A DNA stretch of 5,889 bases from Euryarchaeota archaeon UBA128. GTDB lineage: Archaea; Thermoplasmatota; Poseidoniia; Poseidoniales; Poseidoniaceae. Made by a program: the position numbers and the translations under genes. Each line of letters starts with the position of its first letter. Positions within the stretch are counted from its first letter, which is position 1. Below are positions 1 through 5,889 of the stretch, in pieces. The notes under the pieces were generated by a model, which saw only the letters and a program-made list of their open reading frames with translations, was not told where the DNA came from and made no database searches. The stretch is taken from contig DALZ01000069.1 of NCBI GenBank assembly GCA_002496955.1, positions 8,678 to 14,566 of the forward strand. Reading direction: 5' to 3'.

Positions 1-283
1 TCTCAACACGTGAATCACTACCCCACATCGTCACACACCACTCGGCAAAAATGATGCTAACAACTGTGAACGAGAAAAAACTGAGTAAGCCACTGGAATT
101 TAATCCGAGGTGTTTGAAGGTTGTTTCTCGATTTGAAACAATCCAAACAAAACCGACTAAAGTTGATAATGCAATTGCAGTCCATGCCGTAGTAAATGCT
201 TCACGCGTCGTAATTGCTGTGATGAGGGTAATAACTGCAACAGCAATAAGCATCCTCTGCACATTGGCGTAGGATATTCCCAT
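1..283 (-). CDS. N-terminal part of an unrecognised multi-pass membrane protein (runs off the left edge)
   Basis: Reading the minus strand from an ATG at 283 gives 94 codons with no stop before the window edge, so the gene is 3'-truncated here. The product has three hydrophobic stretches, roughly residues 11-24, 33-50 and 64-81, separated by short polar loops (NRETTFKH at 51-58), as expected for the first helices of a polytopic membrane protein. The ATG is the first possible start, since an in-frame TAA lies at 287-289. The gene begins 22 bases after the stop of the upstream oxidoreductase gene on the same strand and is probably in the same transcript. Only a weak purine stretch (GGAAG, about 14 bases upstream) precedes it. 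Flippases, polymerases and GT-C transferases are common membrane proteins in sugar loci, but no family-defining motif is visible, so no function is assigned. The plus-strand frame over the same bases is an antisense shadow. Confidence 0.7.
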   Translation of the reverse strand, partial: MGISYANVQRMLIAVAVITLITAITTREAFTTAWTAIALSTLVGFVWIVSNRETTFKHLGLNSSGLLSFFSFTVVSIIFAEWCVTMWGSDSRVE

Positions 284-305
284 GTTTTAAGCCAAAGGCT
301 TCCAA

Positions 306-1277
306 TTATTCAATGCTCTCATCCAACTCAGTTGAAGTGTTTTGGATTTTATGATTGGCTAGTTCAATCCATTTAATGCTCCTAATTATTGCCTCGGGGA
401 GGGGGTAGATTGCTTGTTGAGAAGCAGTGTTAAGTGGTTGCAAAAGGTATTGCCATTCCTTCATCAAGGGCAATTCTGAGTTGTCGATAACCCAAATGCG
501 CTCGTTTTCTTGAGTTTTTATTATCAACTTGCTCGATGTGCTTGTCTCAACTAATATTGTGCCGTTGGCGCCGAAATATTTGATCTCTCTATTCTCCTCA
601 TTACCATTCCATCCAACCTCAATGCATGCCTCCTTCATACCCGGAAATGTTAATGACAATTTTGCCTTTATCGGATATTTGTTGGCGTTAAGAGCGAGAT
701 TACTAACCGATAATGTCGAGGGTTCTAACTCGCCAAAAGAATAGCATGCGGTATCAATTCCGTGGATTGCCATTGCCTCGAATATATTCGGGTTATCTGG
801 TGGTTGTCTAGTAGTAATTCGATTAAATTCTATCTTTTGTAACTCTCCTATTTCCCCTGTAGTGATGATTTTTATGGCCTCATTGATTGCGTCATGAAAA
901 CGTAAAATATGGCCAACGAGCAGTCTACTATCAGTTTGTTGTACTTTTGCGATGATCGATGAAGCCTCTTCTCGGGAGAGACCTATTGGTTTTTCAATAA
1001 ACACGGCTCGGCAGTAATCTAAGAGTGATATCGCTAAATCATGATGGGTCTCTGCTGGAGTAACTATCGCTACAACATCTAGGTGATGATTGGTAACTAA
1101 GGTTTGCCAATCCGTGCAAAACGTATCTGCATATTTTGACGCCTCAACTAATTTTCCTGACTGAATATCGCAAGCGTGTATGGCGGAAATTAGCCCCCTT
1201 GTTTTCAACTCGCTTAGAGTCTTTAGATGGTTCAAGCCCCATCTGCCGCAACCGACCACTCCAACAACTGCGCCCAT
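306..1277 (-). CDS. Gfo/Idh/MocA-family NAD(P)-dependent sugar oxidoreductase
   Basis: The 323-residue product has the layout of this family. An N-terminal Rossmann fold opens directly at residue 2 with the dinucleotide motif VGCGRWG (G9, G11, G14). The segment IVTPAETHHDLA (71-82) is the usual substrate/cofactor strand-loop, and FIEKPIGLS (94-101) carries the signature EKP with the expected catalytic Lys96. The C-terminal alpha/beta domain includes IHGID (171-175), giving the His172 and Asp175 seen in relatives. Members oxidise or reduce sugars and nucleotide sugars in the cytoplasm. The GRWG...N form of the motif resembles enzymes that act on UDP-linked amino sugars, but the substrate cannot be read off. 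I chose the ATG at 1277: the frame is open back to 1370, but earlier starts would put extra residues before the Rossmann strand and overlap the glycosyltransferase gene. The start lies 7 bases after that gene's TGA, suggesting translational coupling; no Shine-Dalgarno is visible. The position four before His172, usually Asp, is Ala168. Confidence 0.88.
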   Translation of the reverse strand: MGAVVGVVGCGRWGLNHLKTLSELKTRGLISAIHACDIQSGKLVEASKYADTFCTDWQTLVTNHHLDVVAIVTPAETHHDLAISLLDYCRAVFIEKPIGLSREEASSIIAKVQQTDSRLLVGHILRFHDAINEAIKIITTGEIGELQKIEFNRITTRQPPDNPNIFEAMAIHGIDTACYSFGELEPSTLSVSNLALNANKYPIKAKLSLTFPGMKEACIEVGWNGNEENREIKYFGANGTILVETSTSSKLIIKTQENERIWVIDNSELPLMKEWQYLLQPLNTASQQAIYPLPEAIIRSIKWIELANHKIQNTSTELDESIE

Positions 1278-1284
1278 GATACTA

Positions 1285-2214
1285 TCATCGGTACTCTGTC
1301 GGTTTGAGAGGGTTGCCCTGTTCATCAACATCGGCGAAAATAAATTCTTCGGGGGTTTGAATGTGTGCATAATCGCCTAAATTCTGCTGGTGGAATCCTT
1401 GACTCTCGTAGACCTCTGGGGAAAAAGAATAACCTTCAATCCCGATGTACTCTGCTCTTGAAACCCGCGTAGTAATTCGATGATATCCGTGATGCCATAG
1501 TGCCAGGGCGGTTATCGCATCTTGACTAGTAGCGATTCTGAAAGGTATCTTTGGAAATGGCGGCATGACGCAGTTGTCAGGAACCAATCGAATGGATTTC
1601 ATTATTCGTGGAAGATTAATCCACTTCCGCATAAACAGCCAACGGATTCTTCGATGGGCTCGATTTGTGTAGGTTGATTTGGTCAAAAATCTCGCTTCAT
1701 ATTCATAGATTATATGTTTTATTTCATCCCAAACCGCTTTGGTAATGACATATCCCCAAAAATGACGGTTAGTGGCAATTAGCTGGTTCTCTTGGTTTGA
1801 TTGGATATCAATCGATGCTTTGTTGATATTGTAGGCCGTTATTGTGCCAATATCGTCATATTGCTTAGCCCAGTCCGAGATTTTGAAAACCGTCTCAACA
1901 TAATGTTCACCGAGAACTAAATCATCTTCTAGCAGTAAAATTCTATCATAGGCTAATTCATCAAAAAGTCTTCTACGGGCATCGATTAAATGTCTTCCTA
2001 TGCCCCAATTATTAACCCGAAATACGACTTCAGCGTCGGGAAATTTTGAACCTGAAATCAATTGTTTAATCTCTGCTTGCTTAGCGTTAGGGCCGCCATC
2101 AACATAGACGAATAGGTCGTGCTCATATGCCGCCTTATTTCGTTCTAGACTAGAGAGTACCTTGGAGAAATAATCAATTCTATTGAACCCCAACAATAGG
2201 ATTGCCGATTTCAA
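1285..2214 (-). CDS. GT-A-fold glycosyltransferase (GT2/GT13-like)
   Basis: The 309-residue protein begins with the typical GT-A strand (AILLLGFNRIDYF, 4-16), followed by the nucleotide-binding strand end VYVDGG (36-41), NNWGIGRHLIDARR (68-81) and LLLEDDLVLGEHYV (93-106). The EDD at 96-98 takes the place of the DXD metal/nucleotide-sugar motif. The order EDD, then a TAYN segment (126-129), then HFWGYVITKAVW (151-162), recalls the layout of GNT-I-like (GT13) enzymes and their prokaryotic relatives. It has no membrane segment or signal peptide, so it likely acts on the cytoplasmic side, moving a sugar from a nucleotide donor to an unknown acceptor. The start is TTG at 2214, fixed by a perfect GGAGG seven bases upstream; no in-frame ATG or GTG lies between it and the upstream stop. 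It follows the beta-propeller gene by 15 bases and precedes the oxidoreductase gene by 7, so it is probably within one operon. The C-terminal third is less conserved-looking and I cannot name the sugar. Confidence 0.83.
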   Translation of the reverse strand: MKSAILLLGFNRIDYFSKVLSSLERNKAAYEHDLFVYVDGGPNAKQAEIKQLISGSKFPDAEVVFRVNNWGIGRHLIDARRRLFDELAYDRILLLEDDLVLGEHYVETVFKISDWAKQYDDIGTITAYNINKASIDIQSNQENQLIATNRHFWGYVITKAVWDEIKHIIYEYEARFLTKSTYTNRAHRRIRWLFMRKWINLPRIMKSIRLVPDNCVMPPFPKIPFRIATSQDAITALALWHHGYHRITTRVSRAEYIGIEGYSFSPEVYESQGFHQQNLGDYAHIQTPEEFIFADVDEQGNPLKPTEYR

Positions 2215-2221
2215 ATAAGAG

Positions 2222-2226
2222 CCTCC
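2222..2226 (-). promoter_or_regulatory. Shine-Dalgarno GGAGG of the glycosyltransferase gene
   Basis: On the minus strand the intergenic bases after the propeller stop read TTTGGAGGCTCTTAT and then TTG. The perfect GGAGG is seven bases from the TTG, an ideal spacing, and decides that codon as the start. It is the only perfect Shine-Dalgarno in front of a gene in this window. Confidence 0.8.
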
Positions 2227-2229
2227 AAA

Positions 2230-4566
2230 TCAATCTCGTTCAGGCGCTTCGCCTTCGCCTTCCGCAGGCCGGTCTTCCCGCTCAGATTCGCCTTCCAACG
2301 GCTCTTCTTCCGCTGGTTCTTCGCTATTTTCTTCTAGAATCCAGTAATAGTTGTCATATGGATTCTGATAATCTAAATGGATACTGGCAGAATTCTCCAT
2401 CGTAGTCAGATTTGTGGCTGTTATGCCATTTGCTGATATTGCATAGATGAAATCGCCCATGAAGATGGATCGGCGTATGTTAAACGAATTCCACCAATAT
2501 CGCTCAGAATCATAAAACTCGGAATGATCTACTTCACCATACACTGTAAGATTGGTTTCTGTGACATTGGTTATCATTAATTTGCTCACCCATTCTCTCT
2601 GGCACTCAACATAAGTCCTAGACTCATAATCGTAATAGCCGCTAGTGTAAGTGTTCATTGGAACAGCAAGCATTGACTTCGGGGCCCAGTATTGGAATGC
2701 TTTGTGTTCATAAGTAGCCTCAGAACTCGACCAAGACCAACAAGGATTATTCTCATCCTCTACTGGAGATATTGTTAGCGTTGTTGTCTCTAGCGGGTTG
2801 GTAAAGTCTGATACATCAAATAGCGACAAACGGACATTGCTCCAATCAAGCCCTTCACCCGTTTCTAGGTCAGCAGGACCCATGCCAATCGTTAGTAATG
2901 TGGTATCAGAAATTGGATGAATATAGGTAGACACCCCAGGAATTTTCAACTCTCCCATGATTGTTGGATTGGCTGGGTCTGACAAATCTATGGTCCAGAG
3001 AGGATCCATATTTTCAAACGTTACAATGTATGCTCTGTCTTCAACAAACCTTGCGCTCCAAATTGTTTCATTGGGAGCAATGCCCTCAATTATGCCGATT
3101 TGCTCGAGAGTTGTATGACCCTCCGTATCGGTAATTGGCTGAAGAGTAACTACATTGGAGGTCATTGGCTCGGGATTATCTAACCACCATCTACCCCATT
3201 GGCCTTCGGTTGAGGCAACTCGCAGTACTCCTTGATATTCTGATAGTGAGAATTGGTTTTGTATGGTTCCGTCTACTCTGCCTGATGCGATATATTCTGT
3301 TGTGCCAGAATCGCTGATGTCGAACATGTGGATGTTTGTCGCCTCATCAGCATCGTCAGAGTTCCAAAACCACCAAGAATCCCAAGATTTCTCGGCTAGT
3401 ATCAGTGCATCTGCCGACGAGTAAACTAATGGGTAATTCCCAATAATGTGATCAGCTTCGAAAGTGAAATCGGAACTGGTGAGGTCAAACGAAAAGATGC
3501 TGTTAACTCCTCTTGAGAAACTATCTTGGGGAGCGACAAAACTAGCACACTCATCATAGGCGATTGAATGAGTGATTACGTCGTCGTTTTGTCGCTCATA
3601 GATTCGTGGAATAAGATCTGATAATTCCATTTCGGCAATGATTTCTTGATTATCCAACATGGCCTGATAAGCGACTTTTTCCCTTATTTCCAAGCGTCTT
3701 GGATCCTCATAATCAAGGTCCCAATAGCCTACAGGAAGGTCTAGCCAGCTGCTCAAGCCCAACGTTTCCATCCAAGCGTGTGATACTGTCCGAATTGTAC
3801 CATCAACTTCTCTTGCTGTAATGTATGAGCCTTCGATGAAAAGTTCTTTTTCAAGTTCAATTTCAGACCTATCACTTATGTCGAAAACGCTGAATTTAGT
3901 TAGCGAGTAAGTTCTCCAAGAGGAATATTCTTCATCCCATTCCATCGCGGCGTAAAGTGGATTTGTCTGCGGAATGTTCCATGAATTAACTGAAGATATG
4001 ACCACTAATCGGTCGCCGTCAAGGAGCATTGAGTTAGGGTTTCCTTCAATGGTTGTGTTTGATTGATAGACTAAATCGCCAAATTCCGGTACACCCATTA
4101 TTTCCAGCTTTTTACCATTTAAGAAATAGATGTAATAGCCGTCGGTTTTCACCACGTCAGCCTCATCTACACCACCTTCTTGGTTATTGGTTCCTGAATA
4201 GTCTGTTCCTTCAACCCTCCTCGGTGTTGGTGTGTTAGTTCCGCCTGTTGCACTGTCGGTCGACTCGGCCATCATGTCTCCATCGAGCATAACATCATCC
4301 CAGAAATAGTAATAATTTTCTTCGACTGCTTGTAGTAATTGAATCCGATAATCCTCTAGAATTGATTCTTTGAGCATGGCTTCTAAATCATCACAATCAT
4401 CAAATTCAACTAAATCCGGTGTCGAAACTGCCCTTGGAGTAATAGTTTTCCAGTCTAGAGGTAGATCGATTTCAGGAATCTCTATTTCATCCTCTAATGC
4501 CCCTAAACAACCCGCAGTAAAGAATAGGGAAATCATCAGCACTGCAATAGACTTTATGCGTTGCAT
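2230..4566 (-). CDS. Secreted lipoprotein with C-terminal beta-propeller domain (PF09826/COG4880 type)
   Basis: A 778-residue exported protein. The N-terminus has basic residues (R3, K5), a hydrophobic core (7-17) and a lipobox ending TAGC, so Cys20 is the probable lipidated anchor residue. The family signature follows at 123-143 (YSGTNNQEGGVDEADVVKTDG), the hallmark of secreted propeller proteins distantly related to WD40. Later blocks also match the family: GRVDGTIQNQFSLSEYQGVLRV (429-450), IAPNETIWSARFVEDRAYIVTF (496-517), DPLWTIDLSDPANPTIMGELKIPG (521-544), and SLFDVSD (581-587). The tail from about 745 is acidic low-complexity (Glu/Pro/Gly/Arg). Beyond Cys20 there are four cysteines (58, 340, 609, 654), which could form disulfides outside the cell, and several NXS/T sequons (N170, N499, N667, N672, N719). 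The biological role of the family is not established. The ATG at 4566 is the only standard start before an in-frame stop at 4585-4587. It lacks a Shine-Dalgarno, so a leaderless or short-leader transcript is likely. It heads the minus-strand run of four genes. Confidence 0.93.
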   Translation of the reverse strand: MQRIKSIAVLMISLFFTAGCLGALEDEIEIPEIDLPLDWKTITPRAVSTPDLVEFDDCDDLEAMLKESILEDYRIQLLQAVEENYYYFWDDVMLDGDMMAESTDSATGGTNTPTPRRVEGTDYSGTNNQEGGVDEADVVKTDGYYIYFLNGKKLEIMGVPEFGDLVYQSNTTIEGNPNSMLLDGDRLVVISSVNSWNIPQTNPLYAAMEWDEEYSSWRTYSLTKFSVFDISDRSEIELEKELFIEGSYITAREVDGTIRTVSHAWMETLGLSSWLDLPVGYWDLDYEDPRRLEIREKVAYQAMLDNQEIIAEMELSDLIPRIYERQNDDVITHSIAYDECASFVAPQDSFSRGVNSIFSFDLTSSDFTFEADHIIGNYPLVYSSADALILAEKSWDSWWFWNSDDADEATNIHMFDISDSGTTEYIASGRVDGTIQNQFSLSEYQGVLRVASTEGQWGRWWLDNPEPMTSNVVTLQPITDTEGHTTLEQIGIIEGIAPNETIWSARFVEDRAYIVTFENMDPLWTIDLSDPANPTIMGELKIPGVSTYIHPISDTTLLTIGMGPADLETGEGLDWSNVRLSLFDVSDFTNPLETTTLTISPVEDENNPCWSWSSSEATYEHKAFQYWAPKSMLAVPMNTYTSGYYDYESRTYVECQREWVSKLMITNVTETNLTVYGEVDHSEFYDSERYWWNSFNIRRSIFMGDFIYAISANGITATNLTTMENSASIHLDYQNPYDNYYWILEENSEEPAEEEPLEGESEREDRPAEGEGEAPERD

Positions 4567-4615
4567 AATATAAGCATAGTGAGTTTAGTTATCAAATAAT
4601 TGGTGCGTTGCATAA
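4557..4615. repeat. 12-bp direct repeat around the propeller start codon
   Basis: The 12-mer TGCGTTGCATAA occurs at 4557-4568 and again, identically, at 4604-4615, 47 bases apart. The first copy spans the propeller start codon and its second and third codons; the second lies upstream in the intergenic region. On the minus strand each copy reads TTATGCAACGCA, so the upstream copy contains a second ATG-CAA-CGC that is out of frame with the gene. It may be a small duplication or a regulator site; nothing in the sequence decides. Confidence 0.6.
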
Positions 4616-4699
4616 ATCGGGTATGATAATTAGATGATTCTGTTGGCCAAGGTAGCAATATTGATACCTATGTCACTTTAGCCGCTACTGGGGAATGCA
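4567..4699. promoter_or_regulatory. Divergent intergenic region, presumed promoters for the propeller operon and the CYTH gene
   Basis: This is the only substantial noncoding stretch in the window and lies between two divergently read genes. For the minus-strand propeller gene, an AT-rich element (ATTATTTGATAACT, 4600-4587) is centred about 27 bases before the ATG, where an archaeal TATA box would sit for a leaderless transcript. For the plus-strand CYTH gene, CAATATTGATA at 4656-4666 is a possible TATA-like element that would give a leader of roughly 10-15 bases. An 8-bp perfect palindrome TTGGCCAA lies at 4643-4650 and could be an operator half or chance. None of these matches a strong consensus; the assignment rests mainly on gene geometry. 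Confidence 0.4.
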
Positions 4700-5290
4700 T
4701 TGACGATCAACACAGAGATTGAACGTCGCTTTCTCGTCGATGGTAGGGCTGAGAAGCCTTGGAGAAATGCCTACGAAAAATTACAGATCACCCAATATTA
4801 TCTTGATTCAAATGATATTTTATTTCGAGATTCAGCAATCTCTTATCGGAGCGAAGTGTTAGTTTCTATTACAAAAGAAGAATTTCGAATAATTTCAAAA
4901 TCAAACAACTGGACAAGTAGAATTAGAGTACAGAATGATGCTGTAATATTTACCATGAAAGGAAAGGAAGTAGGAATCGAGACGACGGAATTGGAATGGG
5001 TATTGCCTAGCCTGCCAAATATCTCTGGACTCGAACAACACCCATGCGTTGAAAAAATCAGATATTGCGTTAATGCTAGTAATGGATTAGTTTGGGAGGT
5101 TGATGAATTTGAGGGCGTCCTTGCTGGACTCATACTCGCTGAGATAGAACTAGAAGACATCAATCAGGAATTTGACCGCCCAGAATGGATTGGTATCGAA
5201 TTGACCGGTTTAAAAAATTGGTCCAATGCCAGTTTAGCGACAACGTTACTCAATGCTGAAGAACTGAAAAAGACGTTACGGCAGCAATAA
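4700..5290 (+). CDS. CYTH-domain protein (triphosphate tunnel metalloenzyme family)
   Basis: The 196-residue product is a full-length CYTH domain. Its opening TEIERRFLV has the family's EXEXK signature at E6, E8 and R10, with Arg in place of Lys. It then shows QYYL (32-35), the basic strand SRIRV (73-77), FTMKGK (84-89), TTELEW (95-100), EKIRY (118-122), VWEVDEFEG (131-139), LAEIELED (146-153) and PEWIGIEL (161-168). These alternating acidic and basic strands line the tunnel that binds metal and triphosphate. Family members hydrolyse inorganic tripolyphosphate or nucleoside triphosphates; bacterial and plant relatives of this form are often tripolyphosphatases, so that is the best guess. The start is TTG at 4700: the frame closes with TAG at 4679-4681 and no in-frame ATG or GTG lies before the signature. 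GGGG at 4690-4693 is a possible weak ribosome site. A segment of about 38 residues (36-73) between QYYL and RIRV is longer than usual. The gene is on the opposite strand from all its neighbours. Confidence 0.9.
   Translation: MTINTEIERRFLVDGRAEKPWRNAYEKLQITQYYLDSNDILFRDSAISYRSEVLVSITKEEFRIISKSNNWTSRIRVQNDAVIFTMKGKEVGIETTELEWVLPSLPNISGLEQHPCVEKIRYCVNASNGLVWEVDEFEGVLAGLILAEIELEDINQEFDRPEWIGIELTGLKNWSNASLATTLLNAEELKKTLRQQ
5250..5290. other. 41-bp tail-to-tail overlap of two convergent genes
   Basis: The plus-strand CYTH gene ends with TAA at 5288-5290, and the minus-strand aminotransferase gene ends with TGA (plus-strand TCA at 5250-5252). Both C-termini look complete for their families, so the shared bases code on both strands. 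No T-rich terminator stretch is visible within the overlap, so transcripts would be complementary at their 3' ends and each must terminate inside the opposing gene. Confidence 0.85.
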
Positions 5291-5889
5291 TGCGTTCAAT
5301 CTCATCACCTCTGAGTTCGTGCATAACCGGAATTGCCACCAAGGTGCTTGACAGAGTTGCGGTCACTGGTAGAACTTGTCCATGTTGAGGGTGTTTTGCA
5401 AAGACATTTTGTTGATGGCATGGTGTGACATAATATCGTCTGGCATCGATGCCGTGCTGGTCTAAGTGGGCAACCAATTCATCGGGATATTCGGTTGTTA
5501 AACTGTATTGATGCCATGCATGTTTAGCACCGGGTCTAGTTTTAGGTGTTGCTACCATAGTCAAATCAGCGAATGCTTCGTTGTATTGTTGGGCGATTTC
5601 TCTACGCCTTGCCACCCAGCTGTCGAGATGTTTGAGTTGTACAATGCCAATAGCGGCAGAGACTTCAGACATTCTTAGATTGCTGCCCAATTGCATAGAT
5701 TCCAAACTTGGCGAACGCCCATGATTTACGACCAAAGATACTGCATCTGTTAACTCGTCAACTGTAGTAGTAAGCATACCGCCTTCACCACCGACGGCCA
5801 TGTTTTTTGATGGGAAAAATGAGAAACAACTAAGATCACCTATCGAGCCTGCAACCAGTTCACTCCCATCCAACATTACTTGCGATGCT
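5250..5889 (-). CDS. DegT/DnrJ/EryC1/StrS-family PLP-dependent sugar aminotransferase, C-terminal part (5' end outside window)
   Basis: The window holds 212 C-terminal residues. The frame stays open through the right edge, so the Met at 5876 is internal: the residues before it (ASQV) fit the family's D-A-x-Q cofactor-stacking segment. The PLP-binding lysine is in CFSFFPSKNMAVGGEGGM (Lys28 of the visible part), followed by NHGRS and GSNLRMSEVSAAIGIVQL, both strongly typical of the family, and an end (EIERIIAAV) that is the normal C-terminal helix. About 160 N-terminal residues are missing by comparison with the usual 370-400. These enzymes transfer an amino group to keto-sugar nucleotides in the cytoplasm, making amino sugars for surface glycans. 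The Gfo/Idh/MocA gene downstream on the same strand fits such a pathway. The last 41 bases overlap the 3' end of the opposing CYTH gene. Confidence 0.92.
   Translation of the reverse strand, partial: ASQVMLDGSELVAGSIGDLSCFSFFPSKNMAVGGEGGMLTTTVDELTDAVSLVVNHGRSPSLESMQLGSNLRMSEVSAAIGIVQLKHLDSWVARRREIAQQYNEAFADLTMVATPKTRPGAKHAWHQYSLTTEYPDELVAHLDQHGIDARRYYVTPCHQQNVFAKHPQHGQVLPVTATLSSTLVAIPVMHELRGDEIERIIAAVTSFSVLQH

Noticed and set aside
51..272. Plus-strand 73-codon open frame near the left edge
   Set aside because: It lies entirely antisense to the minus-strand membrane-protein frame (283 to the left edge), which has clear hydrophobic segments, begins right after the oxidoreductase gene and fits the operon. 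The plus-strand product has no recognisable feature.
1278..1370. A longer oxidoreductase starting at 1370
   Set aside because: It would add 31 residues before the Rossmann strand and overlap the glycosyltransferase gene by 86 bases. The family normally starts within a few residues of the GxGxxG motif, as the ATG at 1277 does.
4053..4573. Plus-strand open frames of about 61-67 codons opposite the propeller gene
   Set aside because: They are antisense to well-supported coding sequence, have no family features or ribosome sites, and arise from the codon pattern of the minus strand.
4643..4650. TTGGCCAA palindrome as a firm operator
   Set aside because: An 8-bp palindrome is too short to separate from chance without comparison to related promoters; it is only noted within the intergenic entry.
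4695..4703. ATG just upstream of the CYTH TTG as its start
   Set aside because: That ATG is followed by CAT and then TGA in its own frame, so it encodes only two residues and is not in the CYTH frame.
4843..5163. Minus-strand 106-codon open frame inside the CYTH gene
   Set aside because: Its product is Ser-rich with no motif, and it lies antisense to the strongly conserved CYTH coding region; it is a shadow.
5874..5876. Met codon at 5876 as the start of the aminotransferase
   Set aside because: The frame continues upstream to the window edge with family-typical residues (ASQ), and the domain would otherwise lack its N-terminal 160 or so residues. It is an internal Met of a truncated gene.

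Overview
The window is a gene-dense, moderately AT-rich stretch with no RNA gene, CRISPR array, insertion sequence or tRNA that I can see. It most resembles an archaeal genome fragment, perhaps a marine Thermoplasmatota (Marine Group II/III, Poseidoniales-like). The reasons are a PF09826-type secreted beta-propeller lipoprotein, a CYTH-domain protein, two TTG start codons, and a first gene without a Shine-Dalgarno followed by an internal gene with a perfect GGAGG. The organism assignment is an inference, because these families also occur in bacteria.

Layout from right to left, which is the transcription direction of most genes. At the right edge is the C-terminal two thirds or so of a DegT/DnrJ/EryC1/StrS sugar aminotransferase (minus strand). 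A CYTH phosphatase-like gene on the plus strand converges on it, and their 3' ends overlap by 41 bp. A 133-bp divergent intergenic region (4567-4699) follows. It probably holds the promoters of the CYTH gene and of a minus-strand run of four closely packed genes: a 778-residue beta-propeller lipoprotein, a GT-A-fold glycosyltransferase, a Gfo/Idh/MocA-type NAD(P)-dependent oxidoreductase, and the start of a membrane protein that leaves the window on the left. Gaps within this run are 15, 7 and 22 bases, so co-transcription is likely.

The sugar aminotransferase, sugar oxidoreductase, glycosyltransferase and membrane protein look like one end of a surface-polysaccharide or protein-glycosylation locus. 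An oxidoreductase plus a PLP aminotransferase is the usual pair for making amino-sugar nucleotides, and the glycosyltransferase would transfer a sugar. The beta-propeller lipoprotein sits at the head of the run and could be a surface protein that merely shares the promoter, or a partner or acceptor of the glycan. The sequence does not decide this. The CYTH gene interrupts the minus-strand sugar genes and seems functionally unrelated. I found no clear candidate for a wholly new system; the most useful observations concern start-site choice, gene coupling, and a few departures from family consensus.
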